Origin: Earliella scabrosa
Taxonomy: Eukaryota; Basidiomycota; Agaricomycetes; Polyporales; Polyporaceae
Reading direction: 5' to 3'
NCBI GenBank assembly: GCA_022605405.1
Contig: JABYQQ010000011.1
Location: 1,426,001-1,490,000 of the forward strand
Length of the DNA: 64,000 nt
Of the stretch, positions 23,741 to 35,986 are shown in pieces (the first letter of the stretch is position 1; each line of letters opens with the position of its first letter). Made by a program: the position numbers and the translations under genes. Below the pieces are notes generated by a model. That model ran no database searches, had not been told where the DNA came from, and saw only the letters and a program-made list of their open reading frames with translations.

Positions 23741-24133
23741 GCTTGGTGAAGGTCATCATCGCCTGCCCCGTCAGCAGATGCATCGTCAGGCTTTCACGCT
23801 GGCTCACCATTTTGTGTGTCGGACTGGGAGGAAGAGGGGCGAGCAAGCTATTGGCCAGACCGAGCGCTATAGCTAGCGGTCTGAGTGCAAGAGGCTGCAG
23901 TGCGGGGAATAGTCTCCGTTGCTGACCATGAAAAGATGATAGTCGATCTTTTCTATCATGTGCGGGGAAGCGCCCCGGGGTCGCCCATCGCTGACGCTTT
24001 CGGACTTGTACGTCATCGGTAACCCCCTTAGCGTGTCAAATAACCATTTGCGAATTTCTTGCGAATTTCCTTGCCGCGTCTGCCAGCGTGCTCGCTGTGC
24101 TCTTCCCGCCAGTTCCCCATCCATAGACGAGGC

Positions 24134-24640
24134 ATAATTGGCCTCAAGGGTACGCCCAATGTGCGCACCCTGCCTTTGTTCTCTGTGTCCTTGCCTTGGC
24201 TGACCTCGCGCGCCCTCAGGTCATAGACAACTCAGGGGCACTCCTCATCGAGTGCGTCAACGTCCTCAAGCAAAAGGTCAACAACGGCTGGGGCAGCGTT
24301 GGCGACGAGATCATCTGCGTCGTCAAGCGTGCGCGCCCCATCTCCGGCCAGGCATCCGTCTCCGCACCCAAGGTCCGCCGGGGAGACGTCCGTCGCGCTG
24401 TCATCGTACGCACCAGGAAGGCCGTTCGCCGGCCAGACGGCCGCTTCATCCGCTTCGACGACAATGCCGCCGTGCTTCTGAACAACAAGCGCGAGATGCT
24501 GGGCACGCGTATTGGTGGGGTCGTTAGCGCAGACCTGCGCATGAAGGGCTGGGGAAAGATCGTCAGTTTGGCTCCCAAGGTGAGTGTCGGCCTTCGTGCT
24601 GCATGGACATCGCCTCAACCAACTCCAACAGGTTGTATGA
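24134..24640 (+). CDS. Mitochondrial ribosomal protein uL14m, start codon not visible
   Basis: Exon 24220..24579 encodes the bulk of a uL14-family protein: [78 protein letters not shown] clean 52-nt intron joins it to a tiny last exon (24632..24640) giving VV-stop, as expected for this family. Upstream, a segment at 24134-24149 reads IIGLK as in the usual MIGLK start, but the first codon is ATA. The junction to the next exon is also one base out of frame, and no upstream in-frame ATG precedes a stop. Either the first exon is elsewhere or this is a pseudogene. uL14m belongs to the large subunit of the mitochondrial ribosome. Confidence 0.75.
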
Positions 24641-25205
24641 TACATCGCGTTATAATGTCACTACTATCATCTCTGCTATCGATGCTCTCATGCTCCGAAC
24701 ACCGTTCGCTCCACTGAGCGAAAGGTATCTGCTTCGTGTAAGTTCTCAGAGATCGTGGGGGCGTTGAACCAGATTCTTTGCGTCTCTCGCGGGTCCCCCT
24801 TCAAGTCTTACGAACGCTCAGCAAGTGCAATCCACCCTCAGTCGCGCGTATTGTCACATACGACTTCCACAGCCCTCACCGTATGTGACCGTTGGCATGC
24901 ATCGTCTATGCTTGGCCCGAGTGCGGTTCATACATGGGCTTGATGACTGTGTTTAACCTTGCCTTCCATCACCGCATTAGTCCGGGATATCCCAGATGGT
25001 GTCAGAATTGTCAACGTACATATATCACGAGTCACGAACGATCTTCGTAAGTCGACTGTCTAGCAATTTGACTTGTCCTTGCCCGCTCGTGTTGTGTCTC
25101 CCTCAAGTGGCACACATATACATATCACGGTATGTATAGACGTCCTCAAGCCAATCCACGTGTCTAATGCTTGTCTAACGCGCGTCCAACTACACTAGGT
25201 TAGTT
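24641..25205. other. Intergenic, nothing recognised
   Basis: No gene with support. Several GTATGTA and ATATAT motifs but no clear function. Confidence 0.4.
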
Positions 25206-25660
25206 ATGTGGACCGATCCACTTGACGTGCCTGTCTGGGCCAAGATCCCCTTGTTAGTCGCGTTCATGCTAGTCAAATACCTCGCGAACGTCCTGCCAAC
25301 CAAGGCTCCCGACCGCGAAGACCGCTCGCAGTTCGGCAAAGACGACATTCTCTCCACCTCCGCCGACTTGCTTCCTTACCTCGGCATTGTGAGTCCCCAG
25401 AGGTGGCACCAAGTGCCACCGCATCACCTTCCAAACACTCACTGACCACGGTTCCTCAAACAGGGATCGTTGTGGGTCATCCTGCTGCTCGACGACGTCC
25501 ATCACGTCAGAGCGCCGCATATCCACGTCCACATCCATCAGCGCATCGCCATCATCATCGTCCATCGCGACCGCCTGCTCAACTTCGCTCGCACTCTGCG
25601 CCGTCGTCGGCGAGGGATTTCTGTCTTCCATCGCCGGACGGGACATGGGGGCGGATGAGG
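25206..25660 (+). CDS. Small membrane-protein-like fragment, unknown
   Basis: ATG at 25,206 opens MWTDPLDVPVWAKIPLLVAFMLVKYL, a plausible signal-anchor or transmembrane start, followed by a charged stretch to DLLPYLGI. A GTGAGT donor near 25,389 and an acceptor near 25,464 allow a second exon with ILLLDDVHHV. The C-terminal part is repetitive in His/Arg and unconvincing. An overlapping minus-strand frame (25,269-25,646) with Asp-rich sequence is an alternative. It may be another remnant in this decayed block. Confidence 0.3.
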
Positions 25661-25962
25661 GATAACTGATGGCCCGAAGCGAGCACCGTCTCGGGGGTGG
25701 GTCGGGGGCCGGGGCTGAGAGAAAGAGCTGTTGAACTACGGGTCGTGGGTAACAAGCTCAACCTGAGATGTCTATCGCAGTCCTTGAGGGTGTGGAATCT
25801 CCAGCGAGAAGATGACAGGGACAGGTGCAATTGAGGGGGGCATTACGATACATATACCCGAACACGAATCACGATGCTGAATCTCCTTGAAACGTGAAGA
25901 GGACAAACCACTGAGAGGAAAGGCTTCCGGTGCTTGATGGTATTCCGAGGACCCAACCGCTA

Positions 25963-27176
25963 TCATGACTGATCGATCATTTGCGGCTGATGACATGCAT
26001 CAAAGTAGACATACGCGATGAGCATATGTCCTGTAGCTAGAGCGTACGGGTCATCAAAGGATCCATGAGAAAGAAAGAGATGTGCTCACCTGCTCAAGGA
26101 GTTCGAAACCCACTCGGACTTTCTTATACGCTTGGAAAGTCTGGAAGATTTCGTCGAGCGACATGTCACGCTCTTTGAGGCGTAGATACGCTGGGTTTGT
26201 CTCGGAGTTGATAAATAGGCCCTGGAAGTGCGAAAGAACTGTGAGTTAGATGGTGTTTAGAAGGTACAAAACAGGTACCTCACCTCAAGCTTCGCAATGA
26301 CCTCATTCTGGTCTGACTCGAGGTGCAGTACTCGTCGATGCAACTTGTAGATGTCGCAGATCGGCAGGTTGTTTGTCATCTTCTTGATGATACGCTGGCG
26401 TGCTTGGCGGATTACAGTCAGTCGCGCTACTAGATCATAGAGCGGACGCTTCTGAAGGCGGCCTGGAAGTGGCTTCCTCAGGGGCTCCAGCAGCCGTTCG
26501 AAGGATGCCTAGTAGCAGGAGTGGTTTTATAAGCATAGTATCAAGCGGACAAGAATGAAAACATAGGCTTACATCACAGAGTATCACAGATAACACCCGC
26601 CGCATCCTCTTATAGGATCGTCGCAAGTATTGCACTCGCGCTTCTGCAGACTGAACCAGCTCAGTCACAGCCTCGAGCTCCGCTCGGAAGGCTATCCGGT
26701 CCTCTTCGGAGAGATCTTTATGGGTCTTGTCATACATGGAGATTACCTCCAAGTCAATGAGAAGTTAGCCCAGCGATGATGACCATAGCGGCTGATGAAC
26801 GTACCGCTGTAAGACCAGCCTGTAGATTGCTACGAGTACGAAATGCAGCCGACATTGCACTGCACAAAGACGTACCAGAGTCTTGCTCCCTGATCGCACG
26901 AGCTTGTCCGCGCAACTCCTTGATAGTCGACGCACGGTACAGCGCATTCCTGCCCCCTAACGCGCTGAGCAGATCCTTGCGCAAGTTGCGATCATCTTGC
27001 ATACCTTCGATGCCTGCATACTTGAGATACCTGAACGGTATGATGTTAGTCGATGCCAAGAGCGTATCCGCAGGGACGACGTACCCCATAAGGTCGAGTT
27101 CCCCACGACGACCGACTTCGTCAGCGCTTGCCGCAAGGCGGATCCGGAGTGAGTTGTCGCGAGGGTCGAGTGGCAT
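25963..27176 (-). CDS. Family A protein A5, unknown helical protein
   Basis: Start MPLDPRDNSLRIRLA at 27,176. Later exons carry GGRNALYRASTIKELRGQARA (the exon-2 motif), VISMYDKTHKDLSEED (about 174 nt, exon 3), ASFERLLEPLRKPLPG (26508..26284, exon 4), GLFINSETNPAYL...FQAYKK (26221..26090, exon 5) and a tiny last exon ending at 25,963. It is the most diverged member, with a shorter exon 4 and an apparent extra intron in exon 2, but order and phases match A1-A3. B7 lies just upstream, transcribed the same way. Confidence 0.7.
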
Positions 27177-27523
27177 TGGATGCAGCTCAGGATGTTTGGG
27201 AAGGCAAGAGACCTCGCGGATTCCCGCAATATGTACTGCTGGCTGTAGTAACAAAGAGCTTTGTAGGCTGCGCAGCAATGGCACCTTGGGACAAAGGAGT
27301 TAGGGGGCGTGTTCCATGAGTGGTGACCAACTCAGACCGTCTGGCATTGCGAAGAACATTCTGGAATAATCCCCGCATCAATGGAGGCAAAGAGATTGTA
27401 TCAGAATGATCCAGACCTGCTCACAGAGTGCGATCGGCATGTGTCTGTAAACGTACAAGTTCCACATTAGCGTTCTATGAAAGCTTAAGGTACTATGCAC
27501 AAATTATCAACACTAGCTCCGTT

Positions 27524-28240
27524 TTAATTACACCAACATCCGTGCTGTGACAACATGGCATGCTTTTCAGGCCAGCCTTCACGTTGAAGACCTTTGACCG
27601 GACTCACTTCGCTGCTTCCCCAACGCAGATAACTCGCGTAATGTGTACGAACGTCCCTCATCAACCGGCGCATCGCTATGTCCTCCTTTTCGGGAGTGGA
27701 GTCTGGGGCAAGCATCCCTTCAGAGTACTCGTTCATGAACCACCAGAACTCACGCTCCGAGCAAAACTTGATCTGAAGCCGCCGCGTGACGTTTGGGAGG
27801 ATGTAACTCACCACGCGGTGTTTCTGTGAGATAGGTATAAGTGCCATTCCGATCATCATGCACTGAAGCTCGTACCGGATCAGCGTAATACATCATCCCG
27901 CTCTTGAGTATGTTTGTGGCGATCCATTTGCCCGGGAAGCAGCATTTGGGGCAGGGGTCCTGTCGGACCACTAAGCCGCCTGGTGAGAGGATATCAGCAT
28001 GCATATACTTGGGAGGTCAAGCCTAAGCCAATACTTACGTATAGGTCCCTCAAGTACAGGAATGAGCACGGAGCAGTACTCCCACTTCACGTGTACTAGG
28101 TCAATATCTGTATGATCAGGGGCATATGCGTAGACTGCGCGATAGGTGGCGAAGATAGGAAGGATGTCTCTGGAGTCATGTTCCTTGGTAAGATTCGTAG
28201 AAATCACTAATACAAGCAGCACTCACTTAGGCGGATCCAT
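27524..28240 (-). CDS. Family B protein B7, unknown function
   Basis: Start MDPPK at 28,240 in a 14-nt first exon (phase 2), then DSRDILPIFATYRAVYAY...VLIPVLEGPI, a Cys-containing exon (RQDPCPKCCFPGKW) and a last exon KHRVVSYILPNVTRRLQIKF...EREFWWFMNEY to 27,524. Exon plan and phases follow the B family, though motifs are remote (FWWF in place of WYQF). It is divergent from B6 with about 277 bp between starts, a shared promoter region. No signal or membrane segment. Confidence 0.68.
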
Positions 28241-28517
28241 AGAGCTTGTACTGGGGGATGAAAAGGCGGAACGGCGACTGGAACGCAGGGAGCGGGCTTC
28301 TTATAAGTGTAGGGAGTTGAGCGTCAATGGTCACTTTCTCGACCCAAACAAAGGGATTTGGAAGGATCAGTGGCCAAGCTTACGCGTCTCCATTATCACG
28401 TTACTCTGAGGTACAAAGAATCATTGTCCTCCATGATAGTCAGCACAATGATCTTTCTCTGCCGAACCCAGAGTATAATTGCCACTAAAGGGACAAATCG
28501 CGCGCATCCTACCTTCC

Positions 28518-29422
28518 ATGGCCACTCCGAGTCAATGCCCATCCTACGAAGCGATTGCACCCCGTCACGACGGTATCTTGTTAAATGAAGGGTGAGTCGG
28601 TATATATATTCCTGCAGGATGTTCGCGCGTGTTAACGTGCACCCCTAGACGTCTACGCGTGTCGGTTGAAAAATTCCAAGCCTGGTATGCCGCAGAGTCT
28701 GACATGGACGAAGAGGTCGAGTTCACCGATGTGTTGGTGATAGTCCTCACAACATATAGACTATCTGCCGAAGCTCACCGAGGTGATGAGTCTTCAAGTT
28801 CCCCCTTCTCTTGACAGGTTGTAAACTGATGCTTTGTTACAACTGACAGTTGCCATTGTGATTGTGGACGCCGATTCCGAGACGATTCTCTTCAAAGAGG
28901 TAGTCGAGAGAAATTGGACCTTCTATGCCTTTCCTGGGCGAGCGGTAAGTAACGGATAAATATGTATACGTACACGCTGATTATCATGCTCACTCAACTA
29001 CTAGGGCCCCTTGGAATGTCAGTTGGCGATTCATAGCGAAGCTCTCGATCAGCACAAGCTATATTGGCTTCAGTTCGATGTAGCCGAAGACTTCGAGCGA
29101 TTTCAAGCCCTCTTCAGGACCGGCCAGGAACTTGCCAAAGCTGAGAGCGAAGCATTGCTTGCCTCCCTGAGTGCTGCTATGGATGAGCTACGACTCAAAT
29201 GGTCCTCTGTAGATGATGAAGCACTACCCCCGTATGCCCTTGTTCAAAACGAAGATAGTATCAACTCGTCACCGTGGAGTCCAAATGGCAGGAGCAGCCC
29301 TTCCTACAGTGTGCCCCGTAGCTTGTGAGTGATGACGTTCTAGATGAGATGGTGTTCTGACCACCTACACTAGGAGTCTTGTGGGATATCGGATGGCGCA
29401 GTGGTTTCGAGCCATGTTCTAA
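28518..29422 (+). CDS. Family B protein B6, unknown function
   Basis: Five exons (28518..28591, 28649..28782, 28850..28944, 29005..29324, 29374..29422), 223 aa, all in frame with phases 2,1,0,2. Corresponding elements: RLRVSVEKF...VEFTDVLVIVLTTY in exon 2, AIVIVDADSETILFKEVVE in exon 3, and LYWLQFDVAEDFERFQALF in exon 4 matching the WYQF...FW motif, then a helical tail. Remote but structurally parallel to B1. It is followed after about 200 bp by A3 in the same direction. Confidence 0.7.
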
Positions 29423-29621
29423 TCGAGCTGATCCGCTGCAACATGCCAGATCATGACACAACGCGCGTGGAACTGTTCTCGCTCCTTCGCGACAGTGCTA
29501 GCACTGAAGACAAAGGTCTCTTTCTCTTCCTATGACTAAGACCATTCAGTCTTTGTCTCGTCCATCACAGTCTTGAATATATAAGGCAGCTGGCCCAGTG
29601 CTTAGGGACGTACTGATAATC

Positions 29622-30940
29622 ATGACCGAGCAGGCACCAAACTCTCAGGTTGTGCTGCTCAAGGAGCTGGACGAGGTTCACGTTGCCATTACCCGGTTGA
29701 ACTGCGGTTGGGCGGCAGGTCTTCGACGGTGAGTGGGATTATATACTGTCTCTCTACGATGCTTATCCTCGGTCTCGTGAGGTTGGGCGTTGACAAACCT
29801 CATGAACTCCAAAATCCCGTTGCCCTCTTCGACGTTCTCCAGCAGGCGGTGTCAGAGTGTAACCAACGCTATCGTGACCACACACTCTGCCTACTCCGAA
29901 GTGATGCCCAACGTGCGCGTCAGGGCATCTCCCGGTCAGCTCCTGCGAGGGAATTCCGGGATGTCGTGCGCTCAATCAACGCGTCGCGTAGGGGATGCAA
30001 TGAGGTGTGAATAACAATTCTCTAACATCGCATGCCCTGACATCTACACAGCTGGCTCCGCTATTGCGCGCTGTCACAAAGTATACCACGAACTATGTCG
30101 AAGACGACTTGTTAGAACGGATCGACGGCTGTCGACAATGCTGCGCCACAGCTAGGACCAGAGAACGCGAACTTAGAAATGCATTCGTGCAACTGCGTCC
30201 ACTCCTTGATGTCCTGGCCCAAGACGAAGTGAGTCCTTGTACCGCTTATACACCCAGGGTGTATCGAGGTGCTGATTACCGTCAGACTCAATTCGAATTA
30301 TTCCTCAAGCCAATGTGCTCGAGCAGAACCCAGGACCCATGGCTGTCAATACTCCAAACTCAGGTGACGACCTTGCTGAACGAGCGCAACCGCTTAGCTA
30401 AAGAAGCTTTTGGGGTCGTCAGCGCAGCACTGGAGATTCTGCAGAGCAACGAGCACGCACAAAGCATAGTAGAACGGGCAATGGCCACACTGGCGAACAT
30501 CCGATGCTCCCTGCAGGCTCAGACAGGCCTGCAAAACGCCGTCTTGACCAACATCGAGGTGGGTCTCTGACCGAAAGTTTGCGTCCTGGATCTCACCTAC
30601 CATGTAGTGTGGATTAGAGAATGCCAATAGCGAGCCCAATGTCCTTGTCACCAATGCGGGACAGACTGTGTTGATCACAGATCTGCATCATGCCCTCCTG
30701 GATTACGAGGTCTTGCGTGAAGAGGTAAACGGGTTGTCGGGTGTAAGTCCTTCGCTTCTCACTCTCTATGAGCACAATATAACTCACAAGACTGGGTAGA
30801 TGGTACTACTATTGCTGGACGACATAAGCGCTATACGTGGTGCTCTACGGGACTCGGAGTCCAAGACAGCCAGCAGAGAGGTTGGGAACGGCTTCCACCC
30901 CCGCACACGTGGTGACACGCGCGAAGTAGAGTCCGGGTGA
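29622..30940 (+). CDS. Family A protein A3, unknown helical protein
   Basis: Six exons (29622..29728, 29782..30004, 30052..30228, 30286..30558, 30608..30742, 30800..30940), 351 aa. Exon 3 is 177 nt and exon 5 is 135 nt, exactly as in A1 and A2, although sequence identity is low. Motifs: NQRYRDHTLCLLRSDAQRAR in exon 2, TQFELFLKPM in exon 4, NSEPNVLVTNAGQT in exon 5. Helical, soluble, no known domain. It pairs with B6 immediately upstream. Confidence 0.8.
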
Positions 30941-33900
30941 GGGTGATGAGAGCGGAGTGGAGCGGGAGGCAGTGGGCGGCGACATACCGGAACATTACAA
31001 AGGCAGACGCTGTCGAAGAGGGATAGGTTGGATATTGTATATGCGGTCTCTAGCTGGTTCCTGCGGGCTGAGCCCGGCCAGAAGCATGAGGGGATGAGCG
31101 GGAGAGCAGCTGGACACTTGAACTTGCGAGCCCGAATACTAACTCGCTATCGTGGTCACCAAGCGACTTGTTCTCCTAGACGCCCATACCAATCCGCCAA
31201 TGAAACTTCTTCACGACGCACAAATGGCATTCCAGGGAGCGAATGAAAGCATTGACATCAAGCCGTCATCCGTAATCCCCTGCCGCCGTCACTGCGTCTG
31301 TTTGAGCGAGATCTGAGCGCGAGCGCGGTCGGGAAGCCAGAACGGAACTCGGGCGATCAGTTGCCCGACTCCCGCTGGACGAATGTGAACAGCCCAGCGC
31401 TGTTCGCGAGCCCGGATGAGGGATGGAGGAAGACCTAGGGACGGAAACTGGACAACTGATGTGCCATGACGATCAACGCGTTCCCGTTGAAGTACGCGAC
31501 GAACGCGACCGGCGGCGGCGGAGATGACGTATCTAGGCTATGTTCCTCGGGGTGCTCCACGCGGAACATACCAGCTCCCGGCGTTCGTAGCCCGTAGCGA
31601 GCAAGACGAGTACAAGCTATAGACACTCACCCCACCAAAGCGACGCAACCACGGTCGTCCGGCGAGCCGGCACCCAGTGAGCTTCGAGTACGCGGCTGGG
31701 CCGATCACGAGCCCGAACGAGAGCGCGTTCCAGGACGAGAGCTGCAGGTCTCGGTAGAGCACGAGAACTTGAAATCGAGCGCAGAGGAGAATGGTAATGA
31801 AGATTAGACTCATGGGACGGTGACCAAAATGGAGGCAGGACGCACTTAGTATACGTTGCAAAACCATTCGTTGCCGGAGGCAAGAGCTGGATAAGGATCT
31901 GACGCTGCGGATGGACGGACACGTATATCGTGGCTTGCGGCGCACGGGTTTTCTGAGCTCTACCGACGCGTCGTTGACTGACATCTCGTCATAGATGACC
32001 TGCGATACCGGGCAGACGGCAAGTAAGCACCTGTCTCGTGTGTGTTCTGGAGGTTGGCTAGGTTCTGCGCCGGTGCGATGGCCCGCCGAACGTCATCATC
32101 GCTCGCCTTAGGTTCAATATGATTGTTCAGTTGATCGCTCGGCCGCTTGAGGTTAGATGCCATTGTCGCAGCCGGGGGTGCGTGGACGCGTCAGATGTTG
32201 CCGCAGCTCGCGGTGAGTAGGTCTCACCCGCGCCGCTTCGCGGTCGGCCGACGGACATTCCGAGCATTTTGTCCACGGGTGAAGGAGACGGAGAGAGGAG
32301 GATGGCCATGCAAGTTGAGTGCGCACTGGATGGCCTTGCCGCTCCGGGGCGGCGTATATGGCGGCATCGACGACGACGCCGAGGCCGGCTCGTGCGCCGT
32401 CCTGGTATGGCTGGTGCGGTGCGCGAGCTGAAGAAGCCGCGACAGTACTGCTTGCCGTGCATCGCCCACACCGAAGCCTAGAAGACATCAGAGCCTGAAG
32501 GTGCCCGTACTTCGACCCCCAAGTAGTATGAATCGTCGGCGGCTCAGCCTGCCCGCAATGAAGAGCATACAAAGTGCCACCGCGAGGCCGCAGCGCAGAC
32601 AGACCGAAAGTACAATCTTGCTTCCTTCTCCGTCCGCGGGGGTGAGTGAGTCTTCGCCACCGACGTCCCAGATCGAAGCGCCTGCCTTGCCATTGCTTTG
32701 AGATCACCTTTAAGGTGTGTTGCGCCATGTGAACTGGTCATGTGCTTCTGAGCAAACTCCCACTCTTAACCAGAACCTAGACGAGAGGAGCACGTCAGAC
32801 AGCGTGACGCAGGGCAGCACGACAAGTCAACTGACCATGGGCGATGACGGGGCTGAGGCAAATGAACGCCTTTGCGCTCCGGACACTGCATTCCCACCCC
32901 TCTGTTGAAGCCCCGAGCTCGAGGTAGTCAAGCTCGAGAGGATCACAGAGCACCCCTGCGAAAGCTCAATCCCCGAGGAGTTCCACGACGACGACGACAA
33001 AACAACTACGCCCAGTTCTGGGCTCTCGCGGCGATAGGGGCAGATGTTTGATATATGACAACGCTCACCTGTCTTGTAGAATCGCTCCATGTTACTAGGA
33101 GAGTTTCGAATGCTTGCGGGTAATGTGCAAATGCCCAGGGATGCAGATTTATGATGTCATAGATGTGCCGAAAGTTGCGGTATAACATAGCAAGAGCGGA
33201 GAGGCGATATGCAATACAATCGACTCCTGCCCGCAAGGCGAGCCCGTCCTGTATCGATGCTAGCCGATGCCCCACAGTTCAAGCCTGACCCATCCGAACG
33301 TCACCTTTTCGCCCTGCCGACGAGCCGTTTGTCAGCGTATCTTCGAGCCACAACCCGTGGTGTCCATCCCTTGAGAGCCAGCCCGGTCGTTAGCACCATC
33401 AAGAGCAGGGCAAAGCAGTACACGTACCATCCACCGACCGGTAGTCGAGCTCGCAAATGCGACATAGTCGTTCCACCCCGAAGCTATGGTGACGTGGTCA
33501 GCCGGTCGCGCTGGTAGCGACTGGGCAGAGCCACTAACGATTCCCCGCTTTCGTAGTAGGACGGGAGGATATCCTCGCCCATCCATACGTCAAACACAAG
33601 ATCCCATGCTGGTCCAGGCTGCGCTACAGCGACCACGCCTTCGGGATTCGGGCGAGCGATAGGAAGAAGGGGCGCAGCTGAGGATGGACAGCTTCCCCAT
33701 TCGGTTGGGTAATGTCATGAAGCCCAGCGCTCCTGAAAGCGGTACGTATGGGTGCGAGGCAAAGGGCGTGCCGCGTGTGATGGATGTGTTGACCGACTTG
33801 CCTTCCAAGATCGTCGCCGATGTGGATCGTGGGGGTGTAGAGAAGCAAGAGGAGGACGCGAGGAGATTGGCGAGTATCAACGCTGCGCTGACTTCCAAGG

Positions 33901-35986
33901 GTGGAGTCGCTCGGATGGTGTTGGACAGGAGGTTGGAGACAGGAGGTCGGAGACCCACTTGGAAGGCATGGCTGGCGGGGTGAAGTATGAAGGCTGACAG
34001 AACGGAGATGTGTCGTCTTCGGGTGAGAACATCCGACGTCGTAGAGCTGGTCTGGAGCGACCCAGGGGTGGGTCTCCGGGACTACTTCAGTGCAGACACA
34101 TCGAGAGTGAACGAGGGATATTCGCTGGCATTGGTGCTCGAGTGTTGGAGGGTGAGTCGAGGTCTATTAGAGACTCTCCGAGCGATGAGGATTGTGAGGT
34201 ACTCGGGCTCACACCTTGCAACCGATACAGGAGGTCGTCCTCGTGCTGGAGGAGTCCGTCCAGCACCTCCCGCCTCTTCGTTTCCAATGACGCCTTGGCA
34301 TCCTCCGTAGTTCTGCAGCGGCGTAAATGGCGCAGGTTCAGGATCGCCCCCGGCAGTGGGTCCTCGACGGAGACCTCCCCCCGAAAGTCCGAGTCTGTGG
34401 ACTCTGTACGAGCATGGCGCGTCGACCGACGACTCTGGGCTCCGGTGTCTGTGTGGGATATGCGCGCGGTGTTGGCGGCAAGAAGAGGGTGGCGAAGATG
34501 TGCTCCTTCTCCTCTCCTTTCATCGCCGGCCTGGAACAGAGAGGTTTGGAGAGCGATCCGCGGGAGGATCAGGCTGTAAACCATGAGGATGAGGACGATA
34601 AGACTCATACCACTGGCTCCTCCGTCATGCTTCACAGAAGTTGTGCGATGAGAATGCATCGATGCCGTGCAGAAACATGGATTGCCAGAATGAGAGGAGG
34701 AGGAAAAGGACTCCAGCAATCGCCGGTGGTAACGAGAGAGGGTTCGGACAAGGTTCGGAGGAAGCCACGTTCCTGATTAGCGCGCATGTGGCACGACTCC
34801 AGGTGCGCGACGTTCGCACGGGCATTAAACTCGTTCCGCGACCCTCAAAGACCACGACCGACGCCAACGCAAAGACGAACAACGCGAATCTAGGTCCGTC
34901 GTTGAGTTTGGTTACTCAGCACTCAACTATCATTGACGTCGTCTCACGTCCGCTCGATGACAAGTTCAAGAATCGAGATCCTCACATTGGATTCCCCGTC
35001 TCGCTCCCCTTTTTCTCGTACTCCCTCATCACGACTGCTTAGACTTAACTGCCCTGCCCTCAGTCAATCGTGTTGGCCCACATCAATGCCCCAGATCAGG
35101 GCCTAGCTCAGGTACGTATGCTCTCGCATCGAGGACCATTGCGCGCTGACCTCTTGAACGTCGTTAGAGCCCACATACACACTCTCGCGAGCATCGGGCA
35201 AGTGCTGCACATGGCTGGCGTCCCTGTCCGCCATCGGTCCTCTGCCTCAACCCAGCAAGAGTCACATATTCCTTCCTGCCGGTATGGCTGATCGACGACG
35301 GATAAGACATCCATAAACGCGTCTTCGATCGTACGGTCTCCGGAAGACCCTCGGAAAGTCACCTTCACTCAGCTGCTACTGTTCTCACTCAGCACCTCAC
35401 TTCTGTATGATGCCTATGTCCGTTCGGTCGGGCGGTTGGGGGCCCGAACAGAATTCGCTGGCCAGCGAATTCTTCGACAGAATCAGCTAGAGTTAAGGGG
35501 AATCATCAGTCCATCTGTTCTTGCAAGCTCGTACCTAACAGCCGTTTAGATAGTCTATCGGTTACCGCGGCGTCGTTGGTTGTGATATATATGAGAATCA
35601 CAATACATACACGTGCGGATCCGTTTAGAATGGTCTATGTCAAGTAGTCTCAGGTGAACAACGTACGCGTGCAGACTCACGGGGGCTCGATCATGATCAC
35701 GCGTGCCAATGTCCGACCTGTGCCGGATGCATGTCATCAAACGAGACAAAGGTGGACAACTGTCTCCGACAACATGATGCGCGTCATGACTCGCGCACGA
35801 TAATCACGATGACCGGGCGGAGTGGCATATCAAACTCAAGATCACTGGCCAGACAAAGGAATGGCTTCTAAACATTGCCAAACAATTCACTGCCCTTGTT
35901 ATCGACTGCCTCCCATAAAACCGCTACGCTCCCTCGTCGTCGTGAAGTCCAAACCGGTCTCCTGGCATATCCGAGTCGTTCTCGTC
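30941..35986. other. Poorly resolved region with membrane-type coding segments
   Basis: About 5 kb without a gene I can close. Several minus-strand segments look coding and hydrophobic: about 34,600-34,740 (IAGVLFLLLSFW, MSLIVLILMVYSLIL), 33,440-33,300 (WYVYCFALLLMVLTTGLAL, ending RAKR-stop), 32,640-32,510 (KIVLSVCLRCGLAVALCMLF) and 31,800-31,640 (MSLIFITILLC). A plus-strand frame at 33,684-33,983 (MDSFPIRLGNVM...) is also codon-like. They may be one or two multipass membrane genes or decayed copies. No family recognised. Confidence 0.3.

Noticed and set aside
25269..25646. Minus-strand frame with an Asp-rich stretch
   Set aside because: Overlaps a better plus-strand start with a hydrophobic N-terminus; no splice context; could not choose with confidence.
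27187..27390. Minus-strand frame just upstream of A5
   Set aside because: Not in frame with the A5 start and lacks family A exon 1 features; probably promoter sequence.
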